From assembly GCA_942491735.1 (NCBI GenBank), contig CALOCN010000014.1, positions 2,914,001-2,978,000 on the forward strand: 64,000 nucleotides of DNA, read 5' to 3'. Shown here one piece after another: positions 54,220 to 63,754 of the stretch. Within the stretch, counting starts at the first letter, position 1. Each line of letters begins with the position of its first letter. Position numbers and translations under genes: made by a program. The notes beneath the pieces were generated by a model. The model was not told where the DNA came from and searched no databases. It was given only the letters and a program-made list of their open reading frames with translations. Source of the stretch: CALOCN01 sp942491735. Lineage in GTDB: Bacteria > Eisenbacteria > RBG-16-71-46 > JABDJR01.

Positions 54220-55542
54220 TCAGGGCAAGAGTCCGGTTACCATTTCCGGGAACAGACACAGGAGCACCAACGCGACCAACTGCACGGCGATGAAGGGAAT
54301 CACCCCGCGATAGATGTCCGGAGTCGCGAGTTCCGGCGGGGCGACGCCCCGGAGATAGAAGAGAGCGAACCCGAACGGAGGGGTCAGGAACGACGTCTGG
54401 AGGTTCATGGCGATCATGACCCCGAACCAGACCAGGTCGATGCCGAGGTGGGCGGCGGCCGGCACGAGAAGCGGCAGCACGATGAACGCGATCTCGAAGA
54501 AATCGATGAAGAACCCCAGGAGGAAGATGCTCAGGTTGGCCACAATCAGGAACCCGATCTTCCCTCCCGGCAACTGGGTCAGCAGGCCCTGGATCCACAG
54601 GTCCCCGTCCAGGCCGCGGAAGACCAGGGCAAACGCGGTGGATCCAATGAGGAGCCACAGCACCATGGTGGTCAGCCGGGTCGTCTCCAGCGCGGTCTCC
54701 CGCAATCCGGTCCAGGACAGGCGACGGTTGACCAGGGCAAGGAGCATCGCTCCCACCGCGCCCAGCGCCCCGGCCTCGGTGGGTGTGGCCACCCCCATGA
54801 AGATGCTCCCCAGAACCATGACGATCAGGACCAGGGGGGGCACCAGGGCCTTGCCCACCTGGGCCAGGAGCGCCGCCCCGCTCATCTCCCGCTGGGCCGC
54901 GGGAAGCGCCGGGGCCATACCCGGTCGTGCCCAGGCCAGGACGAGGACAAGGGCGGCATAGAGACCGGCGAGGGTGAGACCGGGCACCAACGAACCCACG
55001 AACAGATCCCCCACCGAGATCCCCATCTGGTCGGCCAGGACAACCAGGACCACACTGGGCGGAATGATCTGACCCAGGGTGCCCGAGGCGGTGATCACTC
55101 CGGCGGCAAGGGTTGGCGCATAGCCATTACGCAGCATGATGGGCAGGGAGATGAGACCCATGGCGACCACCGAGGCGCCCACCACGCCGGTCGCCGCGGC
55201 GAGAAGCGCTCCCACCACCACGACCGCCAGGGCGAGCCCGCCCCGGATGGGACCAAAGAGCAGGCCGATGGTGCGCAACAGGTCCTCGGCCAGCTTGGAC
55301 CGTTCCAGGAGGATGCCCATGAAGATGAAGAAGGGCACGGCGAGCAACGTGTAGTTGGACATCACCCCGAAGATGCGCTCGGGAAACGCGTAGAGAATCC
55401 CGAAGTCGAACACGCCGCCCAGCACACCGCCGAAGGCAAAGAAGAGCGCGGTTCCGGCCAGGGCGAAGGCCACCGGATAGCCGCTGAAGATGAGCCCCAG
55501 TGCACAGACGAACATGAGCGGGGCCAGCCATCCCGGACTCAC
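54220..55542 (-). CDS. dctM: TRAP transporter large permease (DctM)
   Basis: A 440-residue membrane protein, about 12 helices, with family segments FFIFMGILLERSKLAEDLLR and ASGTLGQIIPPSVVLVVLAD. Imports small organic anions with the small permease and a DctP receptor. Overlaps dctQ by four bases. No DctP gene on this strand; the nearest is 2.2 kb away on the plus strand. Confidence 0.95.
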   Translation of the reverse strand: MSPGWLAPLMFVCALGLIFSGYPVAFALAGTALFFAFGGVLGGVFDFGILYAFPERIFGVMSNYTLLAVPFFIFMGILLERSKLAEDLLRTIGLLFGPIRGGLALAVVVVGALLAAATGVVGASVVAMGLISLPIMLRNGYAPTLAAGVITASGTLGQIIPPSVVLVVLADQMGISVGDLFVGSLVPGLTLAGLYAALVLVLAWARPGMAPALPAAQREMSGAALLAQVGKALVPPLVLIVMVLGSIFMGVATPTEAGALGAVGAMLLALVNRRLSWTGLRETALETTRLTTMVLWLLIGSTAFALVFRGLDGDLWIQGLLTQLPGGKIGFLIVANLSIFLLGFFIDFFEIAFIVLPLLVPAAAHLGIDLVWFGVMIAMNLQTSFLTPPFGFALFYLRGVAPPELATPDIYRGVIPFIAVQLVALVLLCLFPEMVTGLLP

Positions 55543-56102
55543 ACGCCCTCCATGGGAACGGCATCCGGATCGTCCACCACCGCTTCATGGCCGCGCAGGA
55601 CCGCCACCGCGTGGATGGTCATGGAGACCGCCTGGGCCAGGAGCAACAGGAACCCGACCAGGACCGCGGTGCGCAGCGGGTACCGCGGAAGCCCGCCGGG
55701 GTCCGGGGACACCTCGAGCACCTGCCAGGCATTGCGTACCGAGGGCCAGGTGACCCACAGGGCCACCAGACAGAACGGCAACAGGAACAGGAGGGTGCCG
55801 CCCAGGTTCACCCCCGCCCGCGCGCGTGGACCCAATCGGCCGTAGAGTACATCCACCCGCACGTGCCGGTTGTGCCGGAGCGCATACCCTCCGGCGAGCA
55901 GGAACACGAGGCTGAACAGGTACCACTGCAGTTCGATATAGGCGTTGGAACTCAGTTCCACCCCGATCGAGCGGCCCAGATACCGGGCCACCGCGTTGTA
56001 GGCGCCGATGAGAACCATGGCCACCACCAGCCAGGCGGTGGAACGCCCCACCCATTCGTTCACCGTATCGATCCAACCGGCGAGCCGGAGCCAAGCGTGC
56101 AC
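55539..56102 (-). CDS. dctQ: TRAP transporter small permease (DctQ)
   Basis: A 187-residue protein with four helices (STAWLVVAMVLIGAYNAVAR; LQWYLFSLVFLLAGGYALRH) and the DctQ HVRVDVLYGRLGPRARAGVN loop. Pairs with the overlapping dctM. Start at the ATG near the -strand gap to the TPR gene. Confidence 0.93.
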   Translation of the reverse strand: MHAWLRLAGWIDTVNEWVGRSTAWLVVAMVLIGAYNAVARYLGRSIGVELSSNAYIELQWYLFSLVFLLAGGYALRHNRHVRVDVLYGRLGPRARAGVNLGGTLLFLLPFCLVALWVTWPSVRNAWQVLEVSPDPGGLPRYPLRTAVLVGFLLLLAQAVSMTIHAVAVLRGHEAVVDDPDAVPMEGV

Positions 56103-56258
56103 GGGACCCTCCTTGACGGATCGGGACGATACCGGGTGAACGCCCCCACCTCAACCGGTCGGGGGATTTGCCCTCGCCGTCGCGTGTTCTGCACCCCGGA
56201 ACCCAATCCGGGGGGGCCGGTGGCCGATCAAGTAAGCACCCGTCCAGGAGGGCCACCC

Positions 56259-56882
56259 ATGGCACCACCCACCGCCGTTTCGCCGCGGTTCAAGATGCTC
56301 GAGTTCAACCTGATCACCGACCTCGGAATCGAGGTCAAGGCCATCGTGTCCACCGCCCGCGGCGTACCGGCACGCATGGACGACAAGGAGGACTCTCCAG
56401 CGCCAAGCCCAAATGCGGAACGGGTCCTCCCGGAGTCCAGGCGTCGGTCCCTGCGTCTCTACAAGGCGGGCCTCTCGCTGCTCGGGGAGAACAAGATCGC
56501 CGATGCCACCAAGGCATTCGCCGAGGCGGCGGAGATCGAACCCGACAACCCCGTCCTCCTTTCCTACCTGGGTCTGACCCTGGCCATGGACCGGGGACGC
56601 GGACGGGAAGGGCTGGAGCTGTGCGAGCGCGCGGTCAAGCTCGACGCCTATCGGGTGGAGCTGTTCCACAACCTGGGACGGGTGTACCTGCTCAGCGGTA
56701 GACGCAAGAAGGCGTTGCTGGCCTTCTCCCGGGGCAAGGCGCTGGACCGGCAGCATCATCCCATCCAGGACGAACTCCAGGGAATGGGGATCCGACGCGG
56801 TCCCGTGTTCTCGTTCCTCCCCCGGGGCCATGCCGCCAACCGGATTGCCGGTCGGACCCTGTCCCGCCTCGGACTTCGCTAG
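56259..56882 (+). CDS. TPR protein A
   Basis: A 207-residue protein with two or three TPR units (AGLSLLGENKIADATKAFAE; HNLGRVYLLSGRRKKALLAF) and a conserved Arg-rich tail (MGIRRGPVFSFLPRGHAANR, then GLR). N-terminal ~70 residues are variable. AGGAGGG precedes the ATG. Convergent with the MutS-like gene (4-bp overlap of ends). It is a paralogue of the TPR gene at 58894. Confidence 0.85.
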   Translation: MAPPTAVSPRFKMLEFNLITDLGIEVKAIVSTARGVPARMDDKEDSPAPSPNAERVLPESRRRSLRLYKAGLSLLGENKIADATKAFAEAAEIEPDNPVLLSYLGLTLAMDRGRGREGLELCERAVKLDAYRVELFHNLGRVYLLSGRRKKALLAFSRGKALDRQHHPIQDELQGMGIRRGPVFSFLPRGHAANRIAGRTLSRLGLR

Positions 56883-58726
56883 GCGTCGCCCGGAGGCGCG
56901 TCCAACCCCACCAGTTCCAGCAGGGTGAGCGCGTTCGTGGTCGTGGCCACCCCGGGACGCATGAGGTAATCGAAGGTCATGGGCGGGTCTTCCCCGGGCC
57001 GGAAGGTCTCCCGGAAATGGACGGCAACCGCGCGCTCGGCCAGTTCCTCCACCCGGGCCAGTTCCAGGTCGTGGGTGGACACCGCGCCAAAGCCTCCCTC
57101 GTCGAGCAGGTGCCCCACCACCCGACGCACCGCGATGCGGCGTTCCACGCTGTTGGTCCCACCCAGGATCTCATCGAGAAGGAACAGGAACGCCTGGTCC
57201 GGAATGCGGGCGACCCGGAGCGCGTCATCAACGATCTCCTTGAGACGCCGCAACTCGGCCATGTACTTGGACACCCCCCGGGCCAGCGAATCCTCCACAT
57301 GGATGCTGGTGGCCACCCGGACCGGGGGAAGGGTCAGGCGTGCGGCACACACCACGGATCCCGCCTGGGCGAGCACGCTGTTGATGCCGATGGAGCGGAG
57401 AAGCGTGCTCTTGCCCGACATGTTGGATCCGGTCACGAGCAGGAACGAGCCCTCGGGCCCCAACCTCACCGTGTTCCGCACGCAAGCGTTGTCGGGAAGG
57501 AGAGGATGTCCCAGGTCGGTCCCTTCCCAGCATGTGGCATCCGGGTCCACCTCGGGTTGGGACCAACCCGGGTGGTCGTGGGCCAACGCGGCCAACCCGC
57601 TCAGCGCCTCGTAGTGACCCAGCGATTCGAGCCATTCCCGGGCATGGGTCCCGCTCCGCTCCTGCCAGACCTCCATGGCGTGCAGGACATGAACGTCCCA
57701 CAGGGTCATGGCCTGGATGGGGAGGTACATCTGTGACCGGCGCAGCTGGGCCATGTCGGCAAGCTTGGACAGCCGGCGGATGGACAGCGAGGCCCGGGCT
57801 CCGGTCTTTCCCATCGAATCGCGCAGACGGACCAGGAGAGGCGCCTGGACCGGCTCGTTCTCGATACGAGCAAACAGGTCCCGGTAGGCGCCGTAGGCTC
57901 CTTCCCGCGACTCGACCTGTTCGAAGAGGTCATGGATCCTGCGGGAGACCCGACCGCTCACCCCGAGATTGACGAGCAGTACCGCCAACCAGATCGGAAA
58001 CGGCACCACCCCGGTGGCCTGCAGCAGGATGCCCAGCGGGAAAGCGAGGGCTAGGGCGCGCGAAGCCCACAGCAACCCGGGGTGACTCTCGAGCCAACGC
58101 GTCCCTTCCGCCCAGCGCAGGAACGGCTCATGGTCCCGGGTCGCGCCGCGGAGCGCGTCGGCCAGCCGCTCCAGTTCCTGGCGCGCGTCGAGATGGGGCG
58201 CCAGCTCGGCAACCGCTTCCTGGCGGAGGTGGATCGTTTCCGGCGTGGCCTCGTGGGTCAGCCAGGCGGCAAGGGTGGATCGACCGGGCGGGGTCTTGAC
58301 CGTGCCCAGCAGCTGGAAGAGGGAGGCCCGGCCGAACAGGTCCAGATCGACGGCGGTCGAGGACGGGGTGAACGAAAGCGGTGCCGGCTCGGGTAGCCGT
58401 TCCCAGGCCCGGTCCAGACGGTCGAGCGCTTCGCGTTGAATCCGGGCCAGCGCGTCCTGACGTTTGCGCTCCCGCTCCACCGCACCATGGCGAACGACCA
58501 GCACGATCATGGCCAGGGCAAGCACGGCGGCCACGCCCCACAGGACCGGGTCGGGGTTGCCCAGGTCCCTCCCCCCGGCAATGAACGCGGCCAGGGCGGC
58601 CAGGAAGACCAGCAGACGGGCCCGGGAGAACCGGGTGGAGCGCAGGGCGAGCGCCCGCGAGGCGAGCATGGCCCGATCTTCCCGCTCCTCGTAACCTGCT
58701 CGAACCCGGTCGGTTGCCGCTGACAT
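56879..58726 (-). CDS. MutS-family ATPase with membrane segments
   Basis: A 615-residue protein. The C-terminal ~220 residues are MutS domain V: Walker A TGSNMSGKSTLLRS near 431, Walker B FLLDEILGGTNSVERR, and STHDLELA. The mismatch-recognition and connector domains of MutS1 are absent. Two N-terminal helices (LLVFLAALAAFIAGG; LWGVAAVLALAMIVLVV) and a further hydrophobic pair near 235 suggest membrane anchoring. Such MutS-like membrane ATPases are known but poorly characterised; mismatch repair is unlikely. Confidence 0.87.
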   Translation of the reverse strand: MSAATDRVRAGYEEREDRAMLASRALALRSTRFSRARLLVFLAALAAFIAGGRDLGNPDPVLWGVAAVLALAMIVLVVRHGAVERERKRQDALARIQREALDRLDRAWERLPEPAPLSFTPSSTAVDLDLFGRASLFQLLGTVKTPPGRSTLAAWLTHEATPETIHLRQEAVAELAPHLDARQELERLADALRGATRDHEPFLRWAEGTRWLESHPGLLWASRALALAFPLGILLQATGVVPFPIWLAVLLVNLGVSGRVSRRIHDLFEQVESREGAYGAYRDLFARIENEPVQAPLLVRLRDSMGKTGARASLSIRRLSKLADMAQLRRSQMYLPIQAMTLWDVHVLHAMEVWQERSGTHAREWLESLGHYEALSGLAALAHDHPGWSQPEVDPDATCWEGTDLGHPLLPDNACVRNTVRLGPEGSFLLVTGSNMSGKSTLLRSIGINSVLAQAGSVVCAARLTLPPVRVATSIHVEDSLARGVSKYMAELRRLKEIVDDALRVARIPDQAFLFLLDEILGGTNSVERRIAVRRVVGHLLDEGGFGAVSTHDLELARVEELAERAVAVHFRETFRPGEDPPMTFDYLMRPGVATTTNALTLLELVGLDAPPGDA

Positions 58727-58845
58727 CGGGAGAGACTACCCCGATCACCCATCCCCGCCAAGGTCGCGAGACGCAGCGTGGATCGTGCACCCTGCCCGAT
58801 ACGTGCGAAATGCCACAATGGTCGGCCCCGATGAACCGATCACCC

Positions 58846-58882
58846 TACAGGGAACACCTTGTCCTCGCCGACAATCCCTGTA
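58846..58882 (+). promoter_or_regulatory. Inverted repeat before TPR gene B
   Basis: TACAGGGA (58846-58853) and TCCCTGTA (58875-58882) form a perfect eight-base inverted repeat with a 21-base spacer. The right arm ends at the start of the AAGGA Shine-Dalgarno of the next gene. Could be an operator or an RNA hairpin masking the ribosome site. Confidence 0.6.
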
Positions 58883-58893
58883 AGGACAGAACC

Positions 58894-59511
58894 ATGAACG
58901 AAAGTCACGATCCCGACTTCACTCCCGCGCATCCCATCTTCGATATCACACCCGAGGAGCGTCTGCTCATCTGGGGGGTGGAGAGCAAGGTGGAGACCGA
59001 GCGCCGGCAGCGCACCCGCAAGGCGCCGCAGGTGCAGCCCCGGAGCTTCGACAATCGCGACCCCGAGTCGATGAATCCCGAGCGTTGGTTTCGCGCCGGA
59101 CGCAACCTGCTCGAGAAGTCGGATTTCACCGAGGCCATCCGCGCGTTGCAGCGTGCGCTGGACCTCGCTCCGGAGCGTCCGCTCTATTGTTCGTACTTCG
59201 GTCTGGCCCTGGCCCTGAACAACCGCAGCAACGGTCGCGAAGGTGTCGCGCTCTGCGAGCAGGCGGCTCGGCGGGATCGTCGCCCGGAAACCCTGCTCAA
59301 TCTGGGTCGGGCCTATCTCACCAGCGGCCGGCGCAAGAAGGCGTTCAAGGCGTTCGAGCAGGGGTTGGCCATCAATCGCGCGGACCCCGATCTGCGCTAC
59401 CACATCCAGTCCATGGGTATCCGCCGATCCCCCCCGATCCCGTTCCTTCCCCGCGGACACCGGCTGAACATTCTCGCCGGCCGAACACTTAAGGCGGTCG
59501 GGCTCCGCTGA
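58894..59511 (+). CDS. TPR protein B
   Basis: A 205-residue paralogue of TPR protein A: TPR units (AGRNLLEKSDFTEAIRALQR; LNLGRAYLTSGRRKKAFKAF) and the same C-terminal signature (MGIRRSPPIPFLPRGHRLNI, then GLR). N-terminal acidic segment (SHDPDFTPAHPIFDITPEER) differs. Start at ATG with AAGGA seven bases upstream, after a perfect inverted repeat; an earlier in-frame ATG is less supported. The two paralogues flank the MutS-like gene. Confidence 0.87.
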   Translation: MNESHDPDFTPAHPIFDITPEERLLIWGVESKVETERRQRTRKAPQVQPRSFDNRDPESMNPERWFRAGRNLLEKSDFTEAIRALQRALDLAPERPLYCSYFGLALALNNRSNGREGVALCEQAARRDRRPETLLNLGRAYLTSGRRKKAFKAFEQGLAINRADPDLRYHIQSMGIRRSPPIPFLPRGHRLNILAGRTLKAVGLR

Positions 59512-59526
59512 CAGTAGACTCGAAGC

Positions 59527-60771
59527 ATGGGCGCACCCGGGCCGGCTTCACCGCATCGTCTCGACAAGTGGCGAAACCTCCTCTTCCTTGCCCTGGCCGA
59601 ACTCCTGGCCATGTCCCTGTGGTTCTCGGGATCCGCGGTGCTTCCCCAACTGACCGCGGCCTGGGAACTGGGCGACGCGGGTCGGGCCTGGATGACCCTC
59701 AGCGTGCAGCTGGGGTTCGTGGTCGGAGCGCTGATCAGCGCGATGACCAACCTGTCGGATCGCATGCGCCCTTCCCGTCTCATCGCCGTCTCGACCCTGG
59801 CCGGGGCCGCCGCTACCGGCCTGATGGCCCTGCTCGATCCGGCACCCGCGATCGCATTCGTGCTGCGATGCATCACCGGAGTGACCCTGGCCGGCGTCTA
59901 TCCCCCCGGCATGAAGCTGGTCGCCACCTGGACCCGGGCCGATCGCGGGTTGGCCATCGGGATCCTGGTCGGCGCCCTGACCGCCGGGTCCGCGCTGCCC
60001 CACCTCGTCAACGCGATCCCCATCGCCGGGGTCGCCGGCATGCCCGACTGGCGGCTGGTGCTGGGTATCTGCGCCGGGCTGGCCGGGCTGGGGGCGATGA
60101 TCGTTGCTCTCCTCGTACGCGAGGGTCCCTACCTCGCCGGTTCGGCTCCGTTCGACTGGCGCTACGCCGGGCGAAGCCTGACCGATCCGCCGTTGCGCCT
60201 GGCCAATCTGGGCTACCTGGGTCACATGTGGGAGCTCTATGCCATGTGGACCTGGGTTCCCATTCTCCTCATCGCCGCCTACGAGGCCGCCGGTTGGTCC
60301 GCGACCGGCGCCCGGGTGGCCGGGTTCGCCGCGGTGGCCATCGGGGCCCCGGGCAGCGTCCTGGCCGGGCTCCTGGCCGACCGTTGGGGACGGACCCGGA
60401 CCGCGGCAACCAGCCTGCTCGTTTCCGGTGTCTGCTGTCTGGTCGTGGGCGTTCTCTTCCACAGCCCGGTCCTGCTCACCGCGGTCTGCCTCCTGTGGGG
60501 GTTCGCGGTGGTCGCCGACAGCGCACAGTTCAGCGCGGCGATCAGCGAGCTGGCCGACCCGCGCTACGTGGGAACCGCGCTCACCCTTCAGACCAGCCTG
60601 GGGTTCCTGCTTACCATGGTCAGCATCGCGCTGGTTCCCCCCATGGTGGAACGGCTGGGATGGGAGTGGGTGTTCGTGATCCTCGCCGCGGGACCGGTGC
60701 TGGGAATCTGGAGCATGCTGCGCTTGAGGGGGCGCCCCGAGGCCGTGGCCATGGCCTCGGGGAACCGCTAG
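59527..60771 (+). CDS. MFS transporter
   Basis: A 414-residue major facilitator with twelve helices. The MFS motif between helices 2-3 is degenerate (NLSDRMRPSRLIAVST), the one between helices 8-9 intact (GLLADRWGRTRTAAT). Resembles NarK/cyanate (CynX)-type transporters by WFSGSAVLPQLTAAWELGDA. Substrate unknown. Lies 15 bp after TPR gene B, possibly co-transcribed. Confidence 0.92.
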   Translation: MGAPGPASPHRLDKWRNLLFLALAELLAMSLWFSGSAVLPQLTAAWELGDAGRAWMTLSVQLGFVVGALISAMTNLSDRMRPSRLIAVSTLAGAAATGLMALLDPAPAIAFVLRCITGVTLAGVYPPGMKLVATWTRADRGLAIGILVGALTAGSALPHLVNAIPIAGVAGMPDWRLVLGICAGLAGLGAMIVALLVREGPYLAGSAPFDWRYAGRSLTDPPLRLANLGYLGHMWELYAMWTWVPILLIAAYEAAGWSATGARVAGFAAVAIGAPGSVLAGLLADRWGRTRTAATSLLVSGVCCLVVGVLFHSPVLLTAVCLLWGFAVVADSAQFSAAISELADPRYVGTALTLQTSLGFLLTMVSIALVPPMVERLGWEWVFVILAAGPVLGIWSMLRLRGRPEAVAMASGNR

Positions 60772-60798
60772 GCGGATCGCCTGGACTCTACCGGGGCC

Positions 60799-61296
60799 TC
60801 AGGCCCTCGGCTCGGCGTCCTGCCCGGCCCAGGCGTTCATGGTCCCGATCTCCGAGTTTCCCGACTGCTTGGCGTAGAGAAACAACTGGAGCTTGTAGGC
60901 GCTCATCCACGGATAGCTTACCGTCGCCAAGGCGTCTCCCAGGGGCAGCGTCTGCCCGGTCACGTGGGTCGCGTCCCGACCGAGATCGGTTTCGCTCAGG
61001 TTCCCCAGCAGTTCCCTGAGCTCCTCGATCTGCCGATCCATGAGACCCGGAAAGTCCTCCGGCGTCATCTCGGCCACGCGCTCGGAGTACCCCTTGTAGA
61101 ACTCCCAGGAGTTCTCCGCGAAGCAGCGAGCTGAGGCGATTCCGATGATGGCCAGGTACTTGAGCAGTTCCAGCGTGGAGCGCTGACCCGGCGTGGGCCG
61201 ATAGTCGAACGTCCCCTCGGGAAGCTTGGTGAACAGGTGCTGACAGATGCGGCACTCGCGGATCATGGCACGGGTATAGGACTCGAGTGAAAGCAT
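60799..61296 (-). CDS. DinB-like four-helix protein
   Basis: A 165-residue all-helical protein resembling DinB/YfiT: ARMIRECRI-type first helix, then YRPTPGQRSTLELLKYLAII with a family-like core. The DinB metal His triad is not clearly complete: one candidate His appears only at THVTG. So it may be a non-metal member. Function unknown. Start supported by GGAG upstream. Confidence 0.68.
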   Translation of the reverse strand: MLSLESYTRAMIRECRICQHLFTKLPEGTFDYRPTPGQRSTLELLKYLAIIGIASARCFAENSWEFYKGYSERVAEMTPEDFPGLMDRQIEELRELLGNLSETDLGRDATHVTGQTLPLGDALATVSYPWMSAYKLQLFLYAKQSGNSEIGTMNAWAGQDAEPRA

Positions 61297-61335
61297 GGAT
61301 CTCCTTGGGGGGGCCGGTCCGTACCGGCCCGGGGG

Positions 61336-62103
61336 CTAGGTTTCGCCGAAGTCCTCACCCAGGGACTGGCGCTCGAACGTCTCCGGGGAACCCGAGAACA
61401 TCTCCCGGGACCATTCCACGAACTCGTCCCAGAATTTCTTCGCTTCCTCCACCAGGCCCTGCTCCAGGAGCCACTCCCGGTATGCCTCGGCCCGGCGTTT
61501 GAGCTCGGGGTATTCCTCTTCGTTGAACTTGCGCAGCAGCTCCTCGCTGTGTTCGCGCGAGTCCTCGAGGAACCGATCCATGGACTCCCTGAGCTCGGCG
61601 GCCTGCTCCGAGTCGGCATAGTCCTTGGCCCGCTCCATCATGCCGCGGGCCCCTTCAACCAGGCTGTCCCAGGCCTCGGCGGTCTTCTCCCGGGCCCCTT
61701 CGAGGCTGCGCAGGCTGCGATCCGCCCACCCCTCGACCGGCTCCAGGATGTCTCCCGGTTCGACCGGCGTGCGCACCGCGACGTCCCGGTCTTCGATCCG
61801 CACCACGTGCCGTTTCTTCTTCCCGTCCTTGACCGTGTCCACCAGGTAGTCCGCCTCGCGATAGGGCAGACCGGCGTACTTGGCGTCGACCCGCAACTGC
61901 ACTGCCACCGCCCCCCCCTCGTCGAGATCCACGTCCCTCACCTCGCCGATGCGGATCCCCTTGTAGACCACCGCGTCTCCCTTGGACAAGGGCACGGAGT
62001 CGTCAAAGGCCAGGATGAAGCTCAACGCATCGCCGACTCCCCCACCGCACGCCGCAACGGACAACGCGACAAGGAGACACAGCCCCCCCAGGGTCGCCCG
62101 CAT
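61336..62103 (-). CDS. MCE/MlaD-domain lipoprotein with coiled coil
   Basis: A 255-residue lipoprotein: signal and lipobox VAAC (Cys 19). An MCE-like domain occupies ~25-120 (VVYKGIRIGEVRDVDLDEGG; DAKYAGLPYREADYLVDTVK), followed by a long charged helix/coiled coil (AWDSLVEGARGMMERAKDYA, EEYPELKRRAEAYREWLLEQ). MCE proteins bind lipids in transport between membranes. Starts directly after the flotillin stop. Confidence 0.75.
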   Translation of the reverse strand: MRATLGGLCLLVALSVAACGGGVGDALSFILAFDDSVPLSKGDAVVYKGIRIGEVRDVDLDEGGAVAVQLRVDAKYAGLPYREADYLVDTVKDGKKKRHVVRIEDRDVAVRTPVEPGDILEPVEGWADRSLRSLEGAREKTAEAWDSLVEGARGMMERAKDYADSEQAAELRESMDRFLEDSREHSEELLRKFNEEEYPELKRRAEAYREWLLEQGLVEEAKKFWDEFVEWSREMFSGSPETFERQSLGEDFGET

Positions 62104-62106
62104 CAC

Positions 62107-63723
62107 CTACGCGCCCTCTCCACCGGACGCGTCCCCGCCGTTGCTCGTCCCGCCCCCCCGGGCCGTCTCCTGCGACTCGGCAACCTTGCCCAGGAACTCG
62201 GGTAGGGCGATGCCGGCCTGCTGGGCGAGCTCGTGCATGGGCGGCAGCGAGCCGATCAGGCTGCTGAGGAAACCGGCGGTGGTGCCACGGCCGTTCGCGC
62301 CGCCCCCCGCGGAGTCCCACACCGTGATCTTGTCGATCTGCAGGTTCTGGATCGCCTTCACCTGTTCGGCCACCAGTTCCGGGAGCTTCTCGATGATGAG
62401 CAGCGAAGGCGCCAGCTCCTTGCGGTCGCCGCACACCTTGATGAGCTGTTCGTATCCGGATGCCTTGGCCTGGAGCACCTTGCGCACCCCCTCGGCCTCG
62501 GCTTCGTACTTGGCCAGAACCGCATCCGCTTCGCCGCGGGCCACGCGCCGGATCCGTTCCGCCTCGGCCTCGGCGTCGATCTGGATGGTTTCCTTCTCCA
62601 CGATCTGGCGGGCCAACTGCTCCTTGCGCAGGCGCGCTTCCTCCTGCTCCTTCTCGGCCAGCAGGACATCGCGGGCGGACTGGGCCATGGCCACTTCCCC
62701 GCGCCGGCGCGCTTCGGCTTCCCGCTCGGCCAGGGTGGCGTTGAAGTCGGCAATGGAGGCGCGGGACTTGTTCTCCCCCTCGACCGCGGTGGCCTCGAAC
62801 TCGGCCACCCGCATCCGCTGGGTCATCTCGGCTTCCTTCTTGCCCTGCACGGTCACCGCGGCCTGCTGGGCCACCGCGACCTCGCGCGACCGCTCCGCCT
62901 CGGCCTCGCCGGACACCCCGGCCGCCTCCAGGGTGGCAAGCTCGATGCGTCGCTTGCGCTCCGCCTCCTTCTGGCCGATGGCCGAGGTGGTGCCCTGGTT
63001 GGCAACCTCGACTTCCTTTTCCCGATCCGCGCTGGCCGTACCGATGGCACCGGTCCGCTCGGCTTCCGCCACCTCGATCCGGGCCTGGTTCACCGCCTCG
63101 GCCGCCGCCTTGCGGCCGATGGCCTCGATGTACCCGGACTCGTCCGTGATGTCGCGGATGTTCACGTTGATCACGTCGAGCCCGATCTTGTTGAGCTCGA
63201 AGCCCACGTTCTGGTTCACCAGGTCCAGGAACTTCTCGCGATCCTGGTTGATCTCCTCGATGGAGAGGGTGGCGATCACCAGACGCATCTGCCCCAGGAT
63301 GATGTCCCGGGCCTGGGAAGCGATCTCGGGATCCCCCAGCCCCAGCAGACGCTCGGCGGCATTGTTCATGATGTCGGGGCGGGTCGAGATCCCGATGGTG
63401 AAGGTCGAGGGGACGTTCACCCGGATGTTCTTCTTGGAAAGCGCCGAGGTGAGATCGATCTCCACGGTCAGCGGTTCCAGGGAGAGGTAGGCGTAGTCCT
63501 GCAGCAGCGGCACGACAAAGGTTCCGCCACCATGCAGGCACTTGGCCGCGCGGGAATCCGCGACCTTCCCGTACACCACCAGCACCCGGTTGGACGGGCA
63601 CCGCCGGTATTGCCGGACCAGGATGGTGAGGAAGAAGAGAACGAGCAGGACCGGGACCACGATGAGGGCCACCGCTCCCAGTCCGCCGAACCCCAGCGTC
63701 TGGATCATCGCGAAGTGTGTCAT
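62107..63723 (-). CDS. Flotillin-family SPFH membrane protein
   Basis: A 538-residue protein: one N-terminal membrane helix (ALIVVPVLLVLFFLTILV), SPFH/PHB domain ~35-200 (NRVLVVYGKVADSRAAKCLH; FTIGISTRPDIMNNAAERLL), and a long Glu/Ala-rich coiled coil. The C-terminal part ends in Gly-rich sequence. Flotillins organise membrane microdomains. ATG 63723 has AAGGA upstream. Followed by the MCE lipoprotein gene; preceded by an NfeD-like gene, the usual partner. Confidence 0.95.
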   Translation of the reverse strand: MTHFAMIQTLGFGGLGAVALIVVPVLLVLFFLTILVRQYRRCPSNRVLVVYGKVADSRAAKCLHGGGTFVVPLLQDYAYLSLEPLTVEIDLTSALSKKNIRVNVPSTFTIGISTRPDIMNNAAERLLGLGDPEIASQARDIILGQMRLVIATLSIEEINQDREKFLDLVNQNVGFELNKIGLDVINVNIRDITDESGYIEAIGRKAAAEAVNQARIEVAEAERTGAIGTASADREKEVEVANQGTTSAIGQKEAERKRRIELATLEAAGVSGEAEAERSREVAVAQQAAVTVQGKKEAEMTQRMRVAEFEATAVEGENKSRASIADFNATLAEREAEARRRGEVAMAQSARDVLLAEKEQEEARLRKEQLARQIVEKETIQIDAEAEAERIRRVARGEADAVLAKYEAEAEGVRKVLQAKASGYEQLIKVCGDRKELAPSLLIIEKLPELVAEQVKAIQNLQIDKITVWDSAGGGANGRGTTAGFLSSLIGSLPPMHELAQQAGIALPEFLGKVAESQETARGGGTSNGGDASGGEGA

Positions 63724-63754
63724 GAGGGCTTCCTTGGTCAGCGCTCCGAACGGC

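Noticed and set aside
58834..58893. Upstream in-frame ATG for TPR protein B
   Set aside because: Would place the inverted repeat and Shine-Dalgarno inside the coding region and adds residues not shared with the paralogue.
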